A stretch of DNA of 64,000 bases from Neelides folsomi. Taxonomy: Eukaryota; Arthropoda; Collembola; Neelipleona; Neelidae. The notes below the pieces were generated by a model, which was given only the letters and a program-made list of their open reading frames with translations, did no database searches and had not been told where the DNA came from. The DNA lies in the NCBI GenBank assembly GCA_034687125.1, contig JAQGBZ010000170.1:1-64000 (forward strand), written 5' to 3'. The position numbers were made by a program, and so were the translations under genes. Shown here one piece after another: positions 48,728 through 60,857 of the stretch; position 1 is the stretch's first letter; each line of letters starts with the position of its first letter.

Positions 48728-49916
48728 TGTCAAATGTAGTTTAGTTAAACTATTAATTAACTAAATTCGAATTAAAGTTAAACCACCATCAGCAGCAATG
48801 GCAATTAAACTTGCAATCCAAGTTGCAGCAAAACAAACACAAGAACTTGCGAACACGATCTTGCTGTTTGCGAATTTAATACAAAACTCCACGTTGTACT
48901 TAAAGATTCCTCTTCCACAACCAAGATTTAGATTTACATAAGTTGAAGAAAACGAATTTGCGAATTCAGTTACAATTTTAGCAAAACAATGAGTTTGGAG
49001 TCGAAACTTTTTTGTTTTTATTCTTAATATAAAATAGGTTGAATTTATGATCTTTAGATGGGCATGCTTGACATGTAAATAGTTATAAATTATAAATAAT
49101 TAAAATTAAAGACATTTAAGGCTTTTCAATCAAACATTTCACATTGAACAAAAAGTTAAAACTTTTTATTCTCCCTTTGACCCTTCCACACCAGACACAT
49201 TAAGTATGAAGGCATGAATATTATCATAAATATACAAAATACATCATAAAACATCACACTATATGAGATATATGCTACCAAAATAACAATATAAAAGACA
49301 ATATTATACAGATATATGTATTTAAGCTTCGCGTGTTTAAGTATATTAAACCATGAACAATAATGTTGGTCTCATCATTATAATGATAAAGAAATAAAAA
49401 TAAGCATAGCTGTGAACCATTGCGTGTCAATTGTCCATATCGACCAAAGTTGTTGATTAGGTTGTTAATAAGTGGCAGGATAAATATCATCGATAAAGAC
49501 AAATTAATTACCAAATGGTTTAAATACGCGACTAATATCATATAAGTGTATTTACAACGTGTAAGAAAAAACATTTGTGGAGATAAGATTAACATAAGTT
49601 TATTATTTATTAATGACGCAATGGGAAGTCCGAATGTGATCAAATGTGTTTTTATTAAATTGGAATTGTCTAATTATTTTTAAATCTCTTTCTGATACGA
49701 CGGGGGAGACGAGATAGAGGAAATGTACAGTAAAACCCTAAAGGCCGAACAACCGTTTTCCACAATCAATAATTTCCTTTTAACTTCATGTTCAAAGTTC
49801 ATCCAATTCGATCTTTTCATTCTTTTCAATCTTTTCATTCATTTGTTAAAATTTAACTAATTATTAATTAACTAACTATAAATTATTAACTTTTAACTAT
49901 TAATTAAAATTTTAAA
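48728..49916. other. Divergent intergenic region, FTSJ3 and decarboxylase 5' ends
   Basis: Both flanking genes are transcribed outward, so this 1.2-kb stretch holds both promoters. I see no clear TATA box that can be assigned. A 122-codon minus-strand open frame (49275-49643) has no ATG at its first codon and no recognisable domain. Confidence 0.5.
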
Positions 49917-52596
49917 ATGTCTAATAAACAAATAAGTTTTGACGTGAAGGAAGACGTCAGTGAATATCTTCTATTAAATATCTTAAAATTTAAGCCTCAG
50001 AATCTCCTTGATTTTGTTCAACCAGAGAAATTGGAAAATGAAATTGAACAGAAGTTCGGTTCATTTGAAGGAATGACCGAAGAACAAATTAATTCAACTG
50101 TGCAATTTGTCTTAAAGAATTCCGTCAACACTTCACATCCGCTTTTTCTTAATCAACTTTATGGCGGAGTTCATCCAATTGGACTTGCTGCATCTTTCAT
50201 TATAGAGAAAATGAACACGAACAAGTTTGTTAAAATATATTTAATTAATTTAAATAGTTAATTAACTATTTTCTTTAGTCATACATATGAAGTTGCTCCG
50301 ATCTTCGTCATTGCAGAGAAAATGGTTTTGAGAGAACTCCGAAAACTCTTTTTTGGATGTTCAGAAGGAGATGGAATTTTTGCACCTGGGGGAAGTATTG
50401 CCAATATGTATGGAATTGTTCTGGCCAGACATCAAAAATTCCCTAATGCGAAATATGAAGGGCTTTCGCAAATTCCTCAACTTGTAGTTTACACTTCTGA
50501 AGATGTAAAAGTTCCATATTTATCATAAGCATAAGAGTTAAATGCTCTTTATATTTATAAAGTGTTTTTTTCTCTAGGCACATTATTCAGTGTCAAAAGC
50601 TTCAAATTGGCTTGGATTTGGACTTAACAACGTAATTAAAGTTAAGACCAACAAAGACGGTTCAATGATCCCATCAGAGCTACGAAAAGAAATAGAAAAA
50701 TCAATTCAAGAAGGGAAATCACCACTTGTTGTAATGACCACGGCTGGAACAACTGTCTTAGGATCTTTTGATCCTTTTGAACAAATTAGCGAGGTTTGAT
50801 CAAAATTTAATTAAATCTAATTAACTTTAATTAATCAAATCAATATTAACTTTAATTTTTCTATGATTTTGATTTTTACATGATGTTTATTTAGAGATAC
50901 GTTATTGGCTGTGGCAGTTTATAGTATTTACTAATTTCCATTCTCTGAAAACTATAAGTGAATAATATTAAGTTAATAATTAAGCTAATTGAGTTTTCAA
51001 GTTAATTCTATCTAATAATTTATCCACCTATTTAAATCCGCCATAAAAATACAAATCTCCCTACTTTTGAAAAAGATAAAAATGTTTTCATAGCCAAAAA
51101 CAATCAATTTTTTGACCTTTTTTCACGTTTTCACATTCTTCTCTATTATCAGGCATCTTCTTTATTAGAAAGTTTATTTTATCTCAATTCGCCAATATCA
51201 ATATATCTTAAAATGATTTTTAATTCAAAATCTCCATACTTTTAAAAGAGTTAACAAAGTTTAAATTAAAAAACAGCAATTTCTTGACTATTTTCATTAA
51301 ATTCAGTGGCAGATGATAAACTCTGCGATTTTTCCATTTACCGTTCAAACGTCAAACATTATTACAAATTACAAAAATACTTAATTAAAATTACAAATTA
51401 AAATTAAGTACCCAATTAAAATTGAAATTTTAATTACAATAGATTTGTAAGAGTTATGGAATTTGGATGCATTGTGATGCTGCCTGGGGAGGATCTTTCA
51501 TTTTTTCAGATAAACTCCGAACTAAATGGCTTCAGGGAATTGAGAAGTAAGTTAATTAAATTAATTAAAAATTAGCAGAAAACCAAGTTAAACAACAAAG
51601 ATCATGCAAATATTAGGCAATGTTTTACAAGTGTAGTTTTTAATTAATTAAGATGCGATTCGATTTGTTGGAACGCTCATAAAATGCTCGGAGCTCCACT
51701 TCAATGTTCAGCATTTATTGTGAGATACGCTGGCGTTCTTTCTGAATGCAATTCACTGTCTGTTTCATATCTCTTCCAACCTGATAAATATTATCCGCCT
51801 TCATATGACTCAAGTGGAGACAAAAGTAATTTAAATATTAATTTAAGATTTAAATTTTAATTAAGATTTTCTGTCTTTAATTTAAAGTAAATTTTTATTA
51901 ATTATTTTTTATGGTTTTTAAAGGTGTTCAATGTGGACGCAAAGCTGACGCTTTTAAGCTTTGGCTCATGTGGGTTTCACTCGGAACGAAAGAGTTTGGA
52001 CGAGCAATTGAAGAAACGGAAGAATGCGCGAGGTCTTGAACCATTTAAATGAATCCAATTGTCAAAACTCATTTAAAAACTTTAAGATATTTAATTAGGT
52101 CTTTAAGGTTAAATTGATCAATTTTAATTAATTTTAGGTATGTGACTGAGTTAGTGAAGAAAAGAGATGGATTTGTCCTTTACTTGGACCATCACCAATC
52201 CACCAACGTGTTCTTTTGGTTCATACCAAAAAGGATGAGGGAAATGGAAAGGAATCAAAAATGGTGGGAGGAAATTGGAAAGGTATATTAATTATCATTT
52301 AAATTAACTATAAAACTATAACTTATATAATAATGTTTGGTTATTTTAATTACTGTATTATAAAAAAATTAATAATTTTTTATAGTGTAATTATCTTTTT
52401 AATTGCCAATTAGGTCACTTGCAAGATCAAAGAGCTGATGGTTCTTCAAGGTTCAATGATGGTGGGATATTCGCCAATTCCTCACAAAGGAGTTCCAAAC
52501 GCCATTCGACTTGTAATCACAGCTTATCCTCAAAGAACAAAGGAAGACATGGACTTTGTAATTGATTCGATTGAAGAGCTTGGAAATTCACTATAA
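49917..52596 (+). CDS. PLP-dependent group II decarboxylase, CSAD/aspartate-decarboxylase-like
   Basis: Exons: 49917-50224, 50279-50504, 50578-50793, 51443-51546, 51653-51825, 51924-52032, 52138-52282 and 52414-52596, giving 487 aa. The family removes CO2 from acidic amino acids with pyridoxal phosphate: cysteine sulfinate to hypotaurine, aspartate to beta-alanine or glutamate to GABA. Seen here: [41 protein letters not shown] with the ring-stacking His, [24 protein letters not shown] with the cofactor-binding Asp262, and [15 protein letters not shown] with the PLP lysine Lys295. [16 protein letters not shown] and NVFFWFIP follow. TTVLGxFDPxE and DAAWGGS look more like CSAD than GAD, but the substrate cannot be settled from motifs. 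The usual NPHK is NAHK here. AATAAA at 52601 and 52724 are poly(A) candidates. One intron, 50794-51442, is 649 nt; the others are short. Confidence 0.93.
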
Positions 52597-53328
52597 ATAA
52601 AATAAAATTATTGTTTATTTAAACGTTATTTAAATGTACAAAATCCTATTTGTTGCAAAAACCAAATTGTTGTAAAATGTTCACATACTGTTACTCGTAT
52701 ATATTTACCTGTAGTTATTATTGAATAAATAATATAATATTCTGTGATTAAACTCAACCCAATTAATAATTAAATTCTTGTCATAATTTTAATGTACAAT
52801 TTATCTGCATATTAATATAATAATTAATAGCTTCAGGGAATTGTTTTTAATATGGATATGATATGGATATGTATATGAAAGTTGTATGGAGGCGAAATAA
52901 AACATTGAAGGTGATTCTGAGAATCTAAACCATTTTTCATCTTCGTTCATATTCCATTGCGGGACGAGAGATTTCCTTTTTGGAGAAAGTTCGTTAAATT
53001 TAAAAGTTATTAAAGTTTTAATTTATTGACATCATTTATTCATTCCAGTGAACAATTAAGTTTTTGGTGAATATAGGGTCATACTTTATTAAATAAATTA
53101 CCAATTTTGGAAACTTCTGGCATATTCAAGGTATTTTAATGAGCGATATTTATTATTTATTTACACACGTTCATATTTACTTTAATACAAGTTATTTTCA
53201 TATTAGATACGTTTTCATACTTAAAATATATTATACATTTAATCGTAGCATAGCGTTTTATGTAGATTCTGGATATTTTAATTTGGATTAATTCATTTTG
53301 GAATTATTGTTAGATATAGACTATTAAA
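52597..53328. other. Intergenic, decarboxylase to EndoG
   Basis: The 732-bp AT-rich spacer contains the decarboxylase 3' UTR with AATAAA at 52601 and 52724, and presumably the EndoG promoter. No repeat or RNA gene is seen. Confidence 0.5.
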
Positions 53329-54904
53329 ATGACGTTCGGATTCTCAATTAAGAAGATTGTAGCGGTTGGAATTACCGGTTGGGTCGGAGGAATTTTAACA
53401 GAAAGATACCGAAATGAAGAGAGCTTTAACTTTTTAAATATCGACTTATCAAAATTACAAATTTTTCGATCTTTAAGAGCTGCTTCACTAGTCAATAAAG
53501 ATTCAACGACAAATCTGCCATCAAAGGATGTTGTAGATTCATGGTTTATGGAACATCCTAAAGAGACCCGTGTGTCACAGGTCATAAATATTTAACTGTA
53601 TATTTAAATATGTTCATAATATGAATGTACAATACTTCATATGAGAAAATGTAATTAACTGAATGCTCAATTTTATGTTCTTGGTAATTTAAAGATTATG
53701 CGTTATGGATTTCCTGGATTAGACAATATCAAATCTTATGAAGACTTTGTTATTTCATATGACAAACGAAATAGAGGTGATTAATTAAGTTAATTAAATC
53801 AACCTTTTAATTATGGATTAATTTGATGTGATATTAAGAGTTAACTATAATTAAGATTTAAAATAATGATTCTATTTATTTTCTTCAGTTCCTCATTGGG
53901 TATTTGAACATCTCACTCGTTATTCAGTAAAGTTCAACAAAGAAGTTGACCGGTCCAAATGTGAGTTTTACGAAGACAATTCAACTCACCATTTTTTCCG
54001 ATCTACAAATTTGGATTATAAAGGAAGCGGTTATGACAGAGGTTTTAAACCATTTAAATTTAATTAATTAAACATTGAATTGCTAAAGTGCCTTAGATCT
54101 ACTTACAATCTACACAAAATTTAATAATATATTTAAATATTAAAAGGTCATATGGCAGCAGCCGGAAATCACCGACTTGATCAAACTCATTGCCAAGAAA
54201 CATTTGTTCTCTCCAATATGGCTCCACAAGTTGGAAAAGGTTTTAACCGAGATTCTTGGAATCGGCTCGAAAAACATGTCCGAGGATTAACCAAATCTCA
54301 TACAAATGTTTATGTATGCACCGGTCCTTTATATTTACCACGGTAGGAATTAATTATAAATCCTGATAATTATTTTATAACTACAATTTTAGTTACAAAA
54401 TGAATTTTATCAATTAAAGTAATTATAAAATCAATTTTATGAATTAAATTACTTGTTAAATGCTAAAATAATCTTTATTTTAAAGTCGGGAGCCCAATGG
54501 TCGAAATTACGTAAAGTACGAAGTGATTGGTTCCAACAACGTTGCAGTTCCTACGCATTTCTTTAAAGTCGTTGTTGGTGAAACTCCGAATGGCCAATTT
54601 GACATGGAATCTTACATTATGCCAAATGAACCTATTGATGATAAAGCGCCCCTTTACGCATTCCAAGTAAATATATTTTATATATTCTACATGTATATTA
54701 AATACATGTACTTGTATAATATATATTTTGTTAAATATACCATACATAGTATATTTTATATATAGTCAATTTTATATTTAGTTTATATTTTATAATTTTT
54801 CCCAGGTTCCTGTTGAAGCAATCGAAAGAGCTTCTGGACTTTTGCTCTTTGACAAACTCCAACGAACATCGTTCCGAAGTGTCAATGGGCGAAAATATGG
54901 CTAA
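53329..54904 (+). CDS. ENDOG: Endonuclease G, mitochondrial
   Basis: Exons 53329-53580, 53695-53776, 53889-54041, 54147-54342, 54486-54666 and 54806-54904 give 320 aa (human 297). The family is a beta-beta-alpha-metal nuclease of the mitochondrial intermembrane space, involved in mtDNA turnover and in DNA cleavage when released. The N terminus (FGFSIKKIVAVGITGWVGGI) is a hydrophobic segment preceded and followed by basic residues, fitting a mitochondrial presequence or anchor. The catalytic core is GSGYDRGHMAAAGNHR, with the DRGH motif at 161-164 and His164 as general base, followed by SNMAPQ with the metal-binding Asn region. RYGFPGLDN, NVYVCTGPLYLPR, YVKYEVIGSNNVAVPTHFFK and AIERASGLLF are all family blocks. 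The spacer between the presequence and the catalytic domain is slightly longer than in mammals. It follows the decarboxylase in the same orientation after 732 bp. Confidence 0.96.
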
Positions 54905-55288
54905 GTTGGTTAGCTATAGTTATAGTTAACTATAGTTAAAGTTAAATACAATGTTAATTATATCAACATTTTATGTTACGAGTTACGAGGTTTAACTGCG
55001 TTGTAAAAGTGAAGGTGAAGAAAGGTAGTTTTCTACTTAATGTATATTTATAGGTTTAACTACCTTCGTTTAACTCTTTTGTGAAAGTTAAAGAGCAAAG
55101 GAATAAAAACGGACTTTAAACTCCTTTTTAACTACAATTCGTTTACGAAATTTAAACCCATTTACTTCAACTTTCTTTGTCTTGAGCTTCATTTTACTTT
55201 TGGGCTTTGACACGGATTTTTGTCTCTCCGGTTCTTCTTCAATTTAAATTAAACTACTTCAATTTAATTAAACTTGTTCAGTTTAATT
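54905..55288. other. Short intergenic spacer, EndoG to NHL gene
   Basis: This 384-bp spacer has CTATAGTTAACTATAGTTAA repeats at its left end and no evident gene. It must carry the EndoG 3' end and the NHL gene promoter. Confidence 0.5.
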
Positions 55289-56816
55289 ATGGATTCTTCT
55301 TCCAATTCGAGTGAGAGTCTTTCGCCAATTAAAGACGATCTCAGCCCAAGATCTTATGAGCCGGATGACATAAATCAAAATTTGTTTTTTAATTACAATC
55401 AACCTGCGATTGATCTTTCTTGGATTCTCAGTGGAATTGACCTCAATAACATTGGAAATCCTTATGAGAATATTCCAAGAGTAAGTTTTATAAATATGCT
55501 CTACATAATTAAACCAATTCTTCTACTAACATCAATTCTACTAATACGCATAAGTTAAATCAATTGTATAAGCTAAATCAATTGCATTTAAATCCTATAG
55601 TTAGTTAATTGGGTTAAAATTTTTATTTAATTTTAATAGAACAATCATCATTCAAGGCGTCGACGGGGTCCAATCAACTACCTTGAGAATAAACCATGGG
55701 GTTTGACAAGCAATCCGAACAAAGATCATGTAAATATTTTAATTTATGCATTATTAACATTAAGAATAATTAAGTTAATTAAATTAATTGTTAATGATTT
55801 TGACTAATTTCAGATTTACATGGCCGATCGTGTGGCAAATCTTGTCAAAATTCACGGAGCCGACGGAAGAGAAATTGGAACATTTGGACGAAAATCCGAG
55901 TCGAATTTTCTCAATGGCTTCAACCGCCCGACTGGAATTGCTTTCGACGCCGTTCACAACCGCGTTGTCGTCACTGACAAAGACAACCACCGGATTTCGC
56001 TTTTCTCCCCTGAGGGAGAATTCATTTACACCTTTGGAAGCAAAGGATATCAAGACGGGCTTATGAATTATCCATGGGGCGTTTCCGTGTCCCCTGATGG
56101 GAAGAAAATTGCTGTGGCGGATTCGAGAAATCACCGAGTTCAAGTTTTCGACGATTATGGGAATTTCTTGGCAAAATATTCTGAATTTGAGAAAAATCCT
56201 TTCGAATACAAAAAGATTTTTGATTATCCACGAGGAATTGCTTTTGACAATCTTGGTAATTAATTATTAATTATGATTAAAATTACAGTTAGTTAATTAC
56301 CCTTAACTTATATAATTAACTATGATTAATTGTTAGTTTTATAATTATTTGAAATCTACCACCCAAACATAAAAAGGTTGGCGTGATTCTTTATTTGATA
56401 TTAACCAATAATCGTGCAAACAGTTTGTGTTTTGATAGTAGTTACGTTAATTTAATTAAAGTTTTAATTGTCAATTTAATTATTGTAGTTTAATGGTTGT
56501 TATTTTTATAGGAAAAAATCTTTATGTGACCGATCTGAATATCCACATTGTATTGAAATTGGACGAGAAATTGGAAAACAAAGTACTTTTTGCAGAGGAT
56601 TTGAATTTCAATCGCCCTCAAGGAATCAAAGTGACTGAAACCGGCGAAGTCATCGTTTGCAATTCGCGGAACAATCTCGTTCAATTCATTGACACCGAAG
56701 GGAAATTAACTTCGCGGTTGATCACAAATGTTGAATGCCCCATTGACATCACGACAATCAACAGAGGTCAAAACATCGCTGTGGTTAATGCTGCCGGAAT
56801 ACTCAAAATATATTAA
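55289..56816 (+). CDS. Free-standing NHL-repeat beta-propeller protein, TRIM71/LIN-41-like propeller
   Basis: Exons 55289-55480, 55640-55729, 55814-56255 and 56512-56816 give 342 aa. NHL propellers of the TRIM-NHL group bind RNA stem-loops or proteins; that function is family knowledge and unproven here. The first ~64 residues are Ser/Asp-rich without a domain. From about residue 80, NHL blades follow: NKPWGLTSNPNKDHIYMAD, RPTGIAFD..NRVVVTDKDN, YPWGVSVSPDGKKIAVADSR, YPRGIAFDNLGKNLYVTD and RPQGIKV..GEVIVCNSRN. The wording RPTGIAFD, DKDNHRISLFSPEGEFIYTF and YPWGVSV closely follows LIN-41/TRIM71. No RING, B-box, coiled coil or filamin domain is encoded, and the ATG opens the frame after stops, so the protein is probably complete. 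An undetected upstream exon would be the alternative. AATAAA at 57167 is a possible poly(A) site. Confidence 0.85.
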
Positions 56817-58272
56817 ACTTGTAAACTTCTTTCTAATTAACTAATTCCAATTAATATATTTCCCCTAATTACTTTAATCATTTTATTACTTTAATTATGT
56901 ACATATCTTACATGGATCAATTATGATCCCAATAATCAACTGAATCAATCATTAACATTCTATATTTAATTTATTTATTTTCATTATTCTTGTTTTCATA
57001 TTTTTTAATTCTTGTTTTTTGTCTTTATTATGTAATTTTGTTAATAATCATTATTGTTTTTTTGTCTTTATCATTATTACGTAATTTTGCCTTTATCATT
57101 ATTTTGTTAATTATCATTGTTATGTTTTTGACTTTATCATTATTGTAAATAAATCGTTATTCGCAAAATAAAATGGCAAATGTCACCAAATCAAGACTTT
57201 TATTTCATCATTCGCTACACACACATTACATATACAAGTATGTATTTATATAATATGTGGATATACCAAGTAAGTTACAATAAACAGTCGAAAATTCAGA
57301 ATGAAACATTTGAATCATAATTACGTCATTGATAACAACAATAATTAATACCTAATGAGGTTACTCGGTTTAATTACACTTTTTAACTTTAACATGATTT
57401 CATTTTTAAATCCCATTCAAGAGATTTTACTATTTTAACAATTATCGACTAAACTTTTTAGTTATCATTTTACAACTACAACAATATGAGTAGTAAAATT
57501 GAATAAGGCATCATTATTAAAAAACAGTAAATTGTGTAGATGCAAATAACGATGATGCGAAGAAATTAATTAATAATAATTAATTAATCATAATAGTTTG
57601 TAAAGAGAGGTTTTCAACCATTTAAAACCTCAAATTCATCAATTCATATAATTGTACATTTAAATCCATTCCCACATTCATTTCCTCATTATTTTCAACA
57701 GCTGGCAAAAGTAGAAGTTTTACATTTATTTCTTTTAAATTAAAACCTACTCCCTAATTTGTACATGAGAGGTAGCGTAAATATTTTTTATCTCAATTAG
57801 TACACGTAATTTTTAACCTTAAACTCTTCAATTATAATATTTAATTATAATATTTAATAATAATACATAATTCCTACATTATGTATTTGTAATTGTAAAG
57901 TTTAAAATAAAACCAAAAACTTTCTCGGCTACTTAAAAATTACATTTGTATTATAATAATTATAAGTGAACCAAAACATATATAATATATATTATATATA
58001 TTTAATGCATATTTTAAATATATATGTAATAGGAAAACAAGGCATTGTTACATTCTTTACATAAATATTTTGTAAATTACGTATAGGTACACCGTAGACA
58101 AAATTTCTTACATTTGTAGTTTTCATTTCCCTTTTTTGTTTCCGTTCCTTCGCCCCAAGAGTTAAAAGTTGTTCGTTTATAGTTAGAATTAATTAACAAA
58201 GCTTCGTTAACAAATATTCCTTATTAGTTTGTAGCATAATATTGAGTCTAACTTTTTATAGTTCTTTTACTT
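56817..58272. other. Convergent intergenic region, NHL gene and ACVR2 3' ends
   Basis: AT-rich DNA that includes degenerate tandem TTTGTCTTTATCATTATT units (about 56990-57150), AATAAA at 57167 for the + strand gene, and a TATATAATATATATTATATA palindromic patch at 57978-58000. No gene is seen. Confidence 0.55.
56990..57150. repeat. Degenerate tandem repeat (CTTTATCATTATT unit)
   Basis: Four or five imperfect units containing TTTTTGTCTTTATCATTATT are separated by AATTTTGTTAATAATCATT-like spacers. They lie in the 3' UTR or flank of the NHL gene. Confidence 0.6.
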
Positions 58273-60857
58273 TTACAGTTGGAACTTGTTGTTGAGGGAT
58301 AGGAGTCTTTCGACGATGCACGATGCCGAGATCCGAGCTTCGGCATCGTGATCCCAAGCGTCTTTCATCGCTTCTGCAACAATTGCCAATCCTGGGTGTG
58401 TGAGCCAATCGGGGCGGATGGAAGGACGTTTGCGTTGGTTCACCACCGTTTCTTGCATCTCTTCAAGGGTCGGTTGTTGACCAACGAATTCCTCGAAAGG
58501 AAGCTTGTACTCTCCAATTGGACCCTAAAAGTTTAAATTTTAAAATTAACTTTAACAATTCTTAATTAAAAGGACATTGGAGCAGTAAGGAAAATGAAAA
58601 TTAATTAAAATTAAGAATAATTAATATTAATTAATTAATGTAAATTTTAATTACCTGTTGAGCATTGCATCTAGAGGCAAGTTCCCAAAGAACCAGCCCA
58701 CATGCGTACATGTCAATACGCTGGAAGTTGTCTCGTGTGAAGCTTACAGCTCCTTCAAGGACTTCTGGTGACATATAACGACGAGTTCCAACCTTAAAAA
58801 AAATCATTTACAATTAAATATTAAATTCAATTATAAACACTACAAACTTATAAATTACTAAATTACAAACTTATAAATTAAGTGTAATTTAAATGTAGTG
58901 TAAAGTTAAATGCAGATTTAAGATTTTATTTGTATTGTAATAATAATTTAATTAATTAATATTTAACTTACTTGTCCATGGCACGTGCCAACGGGCTTGT
59001 TAGGATAAAAAACGTGAGCGAGGCCGAAGTCGGCCACACACGCAGTCAAATCGTGGCGTAAAAGAACATTCTTTGACTTGAAGTCTCGATGGGCTACAGC
59101 TGGCTTGTAGCCGTTTAACGAGTCAATTTCATCATGGAGAAAAGCAAGCCCTTGGCACATTGTGTTCGCAATTTGCAACATGTCGCTCCATTTTAACAAG
59201 TTGCCCTAAATTCAATGAATTAATTACAATTCCAATTAATTAAGAACTATAGTTAAATTAAAACTCTCAATTTCTAAGAAATAATGAAAAGTAGGGCAAT
59301 GAACCTTGAGGTAATCGTAAAGAGATCCCTTTTCAAGATATTCTGAAATGAGCCAAAGTTGAATTGTTTCGCCTTCAACGGCTTTTCTCGCTCCAAGAAA
59401 TTTCAAAACCCAATCGCTTTCGCCCATCAGTGGAAGTGAATAAATTTCCTTTTCCAAACTCCAGGAGTTGAATTCCCTCAAAGGAAGAACCTTCACTGCT
59501 ACGTAGTTGTTGTTTCCGGCCATTGACGCTTTCCAAACATGTCCATAACGCCCAGAAGCTTTAACTTCAACAAGTGTCATTGATGCTGAAATTAAATACA
59601 ATATTTAAATACAATTCACAACATTAGCATTAAACTAAAACAATCCTCATTAAAATAAGCCAAATTCTTAAATACGATTAAAATTAAATTTTTTAAAAAT
59701 GATTAAAAATTAAAAATGATTAAACTGATCTTACCATAAGCACTCTCATTTTTGTCCAGGAGAACATTTTCTTCGTCTGTGGTTTGTTGTGAGGACGAGA
59801 GAGGTTTCTTAAAAACTTTTCGATGTACAAAAACAGTGCCAGTGACGAAAAGTGCACATGACAAAGGTACGAGAGTAAACACTAGAATTGATGATGAGGA
59901 TGACCGAGGTGCAATCACCGGATTTGCTAAAAAAACAATTACAATAAATACATTTACAATTAAACTAAACAATTAAATCTTAAAATAGCAATTATCTCAA
60001 ATTCTCAAACATCCAAACATAAATCTAAAAACTGTCTAAATCTAAATCGTACAATAGCGGGATATTACAATGTGGCTTTAAAAATGATAATTAAATTAAG
60101 ATTTAACTTTAATTTACTTACCCTTTGCAGGAGTTTGAGTTGGTTCAGGTTTCCAATCGAAGTCTTCATTACAATGATCTTTTCTGCAGCAGCAAAAGAG
60201 AAGTTTGTTGTTTTTCACGCCATGTCCGGTTTCAGTGCAAGTTTCTTTGTCAAAGCATTGCTTATTGTTGAGGAAGCAACCTTTGTATTGAACTGTTTCC
60301 GGAACACTCTCACTCCCGTTCTCAACGCTTTTCTTCTCCCATAGAACAAAGCAGGAATAGATATTAGAACTCGATTCTTCTCCGCAATCGATGATGCTTC
60401 GTTCGCCACAACCCTCCGATCCATTTTGACAATTCTTCGCTTTGTAGGATTCGCATTTAAGTCCGTCAACACTTAAAATTCCTAAAAACACCCAAAGCAT
60501 CATTAAATTACAATTAACATCAATTAAATTAATTAAATTAGACTAAACATCGATTTATATTCATTAAATTGCATTACATCGGCTTAAATTTATTAAATTA
60601 CACTACATCGGTTTATATTGATTAAAATGAATATTGAATAAAATGAATAAATGAAATTATGTTATTAAAATTAAATATCCTTCCCAAGGCCAACCATTAA
60701 CATCTTAACCTAATCTTAATTATCTTAAAAATGGTCGAAAAGAGAAATGTAAATAAGATGTTGTGTATTTAGACGTATTTGTGTAAGTGCGTAGTTGTCC
60801 ATATTTCTTACCATAAAGGAGGAAAGTGGCGAGGAGTAAAATCTCCAATTGTTTCAT
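58273..60857 (-). CDS. ACVR2: Activin/BMP type II receptor serine/threonine kinase (ACVR2/punt)
   Basis: Minus-strand exons 60857-60812, 60481-60122, 59926-59735, 59585-59305, 59205-58972, 58792-58655 and 58524-58273 give 500 aa (human ACVR2A 513). This plasma-membrane TGF-beta-superfamily receptor binds activin/BMP-type ligands and phosphorylates type I receptors. Residues 1-~21 form a signal peptide ([17 protein letters not shown]). The Cys-rich ectodomain has CFVLWEKK and the family's [14 protein letters not shown] end. The TM segment is at ~149-169. The kinase has the glycine loop [14 protein letters not shown] with Lys231, AHRDFKSKN with Asp334, ADFGLA with Asp352, [16 protein letters not shown] with the APE-equivalent PEV, and [26 protein letters not shown] and [18 protein letters not shown] are typical of type II activin receptors. 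No BMPR2-like long tail is present. The splice series is consistent throughout. Confidence 0.97.

Noticed and set aside
49275..49643. 122-codon minus-strand open frame with hydrophobic segments between FTSJ3 and the decarboxylase
   Set aside because: Its first codon is TTG, not ATG, it lies in the divergent promoter region, and the Leu/Ile/Asn-rich composition is what random AT-rich DNA gives. A faint likeness to the TM1-TM2 part of a receptor is not enough.
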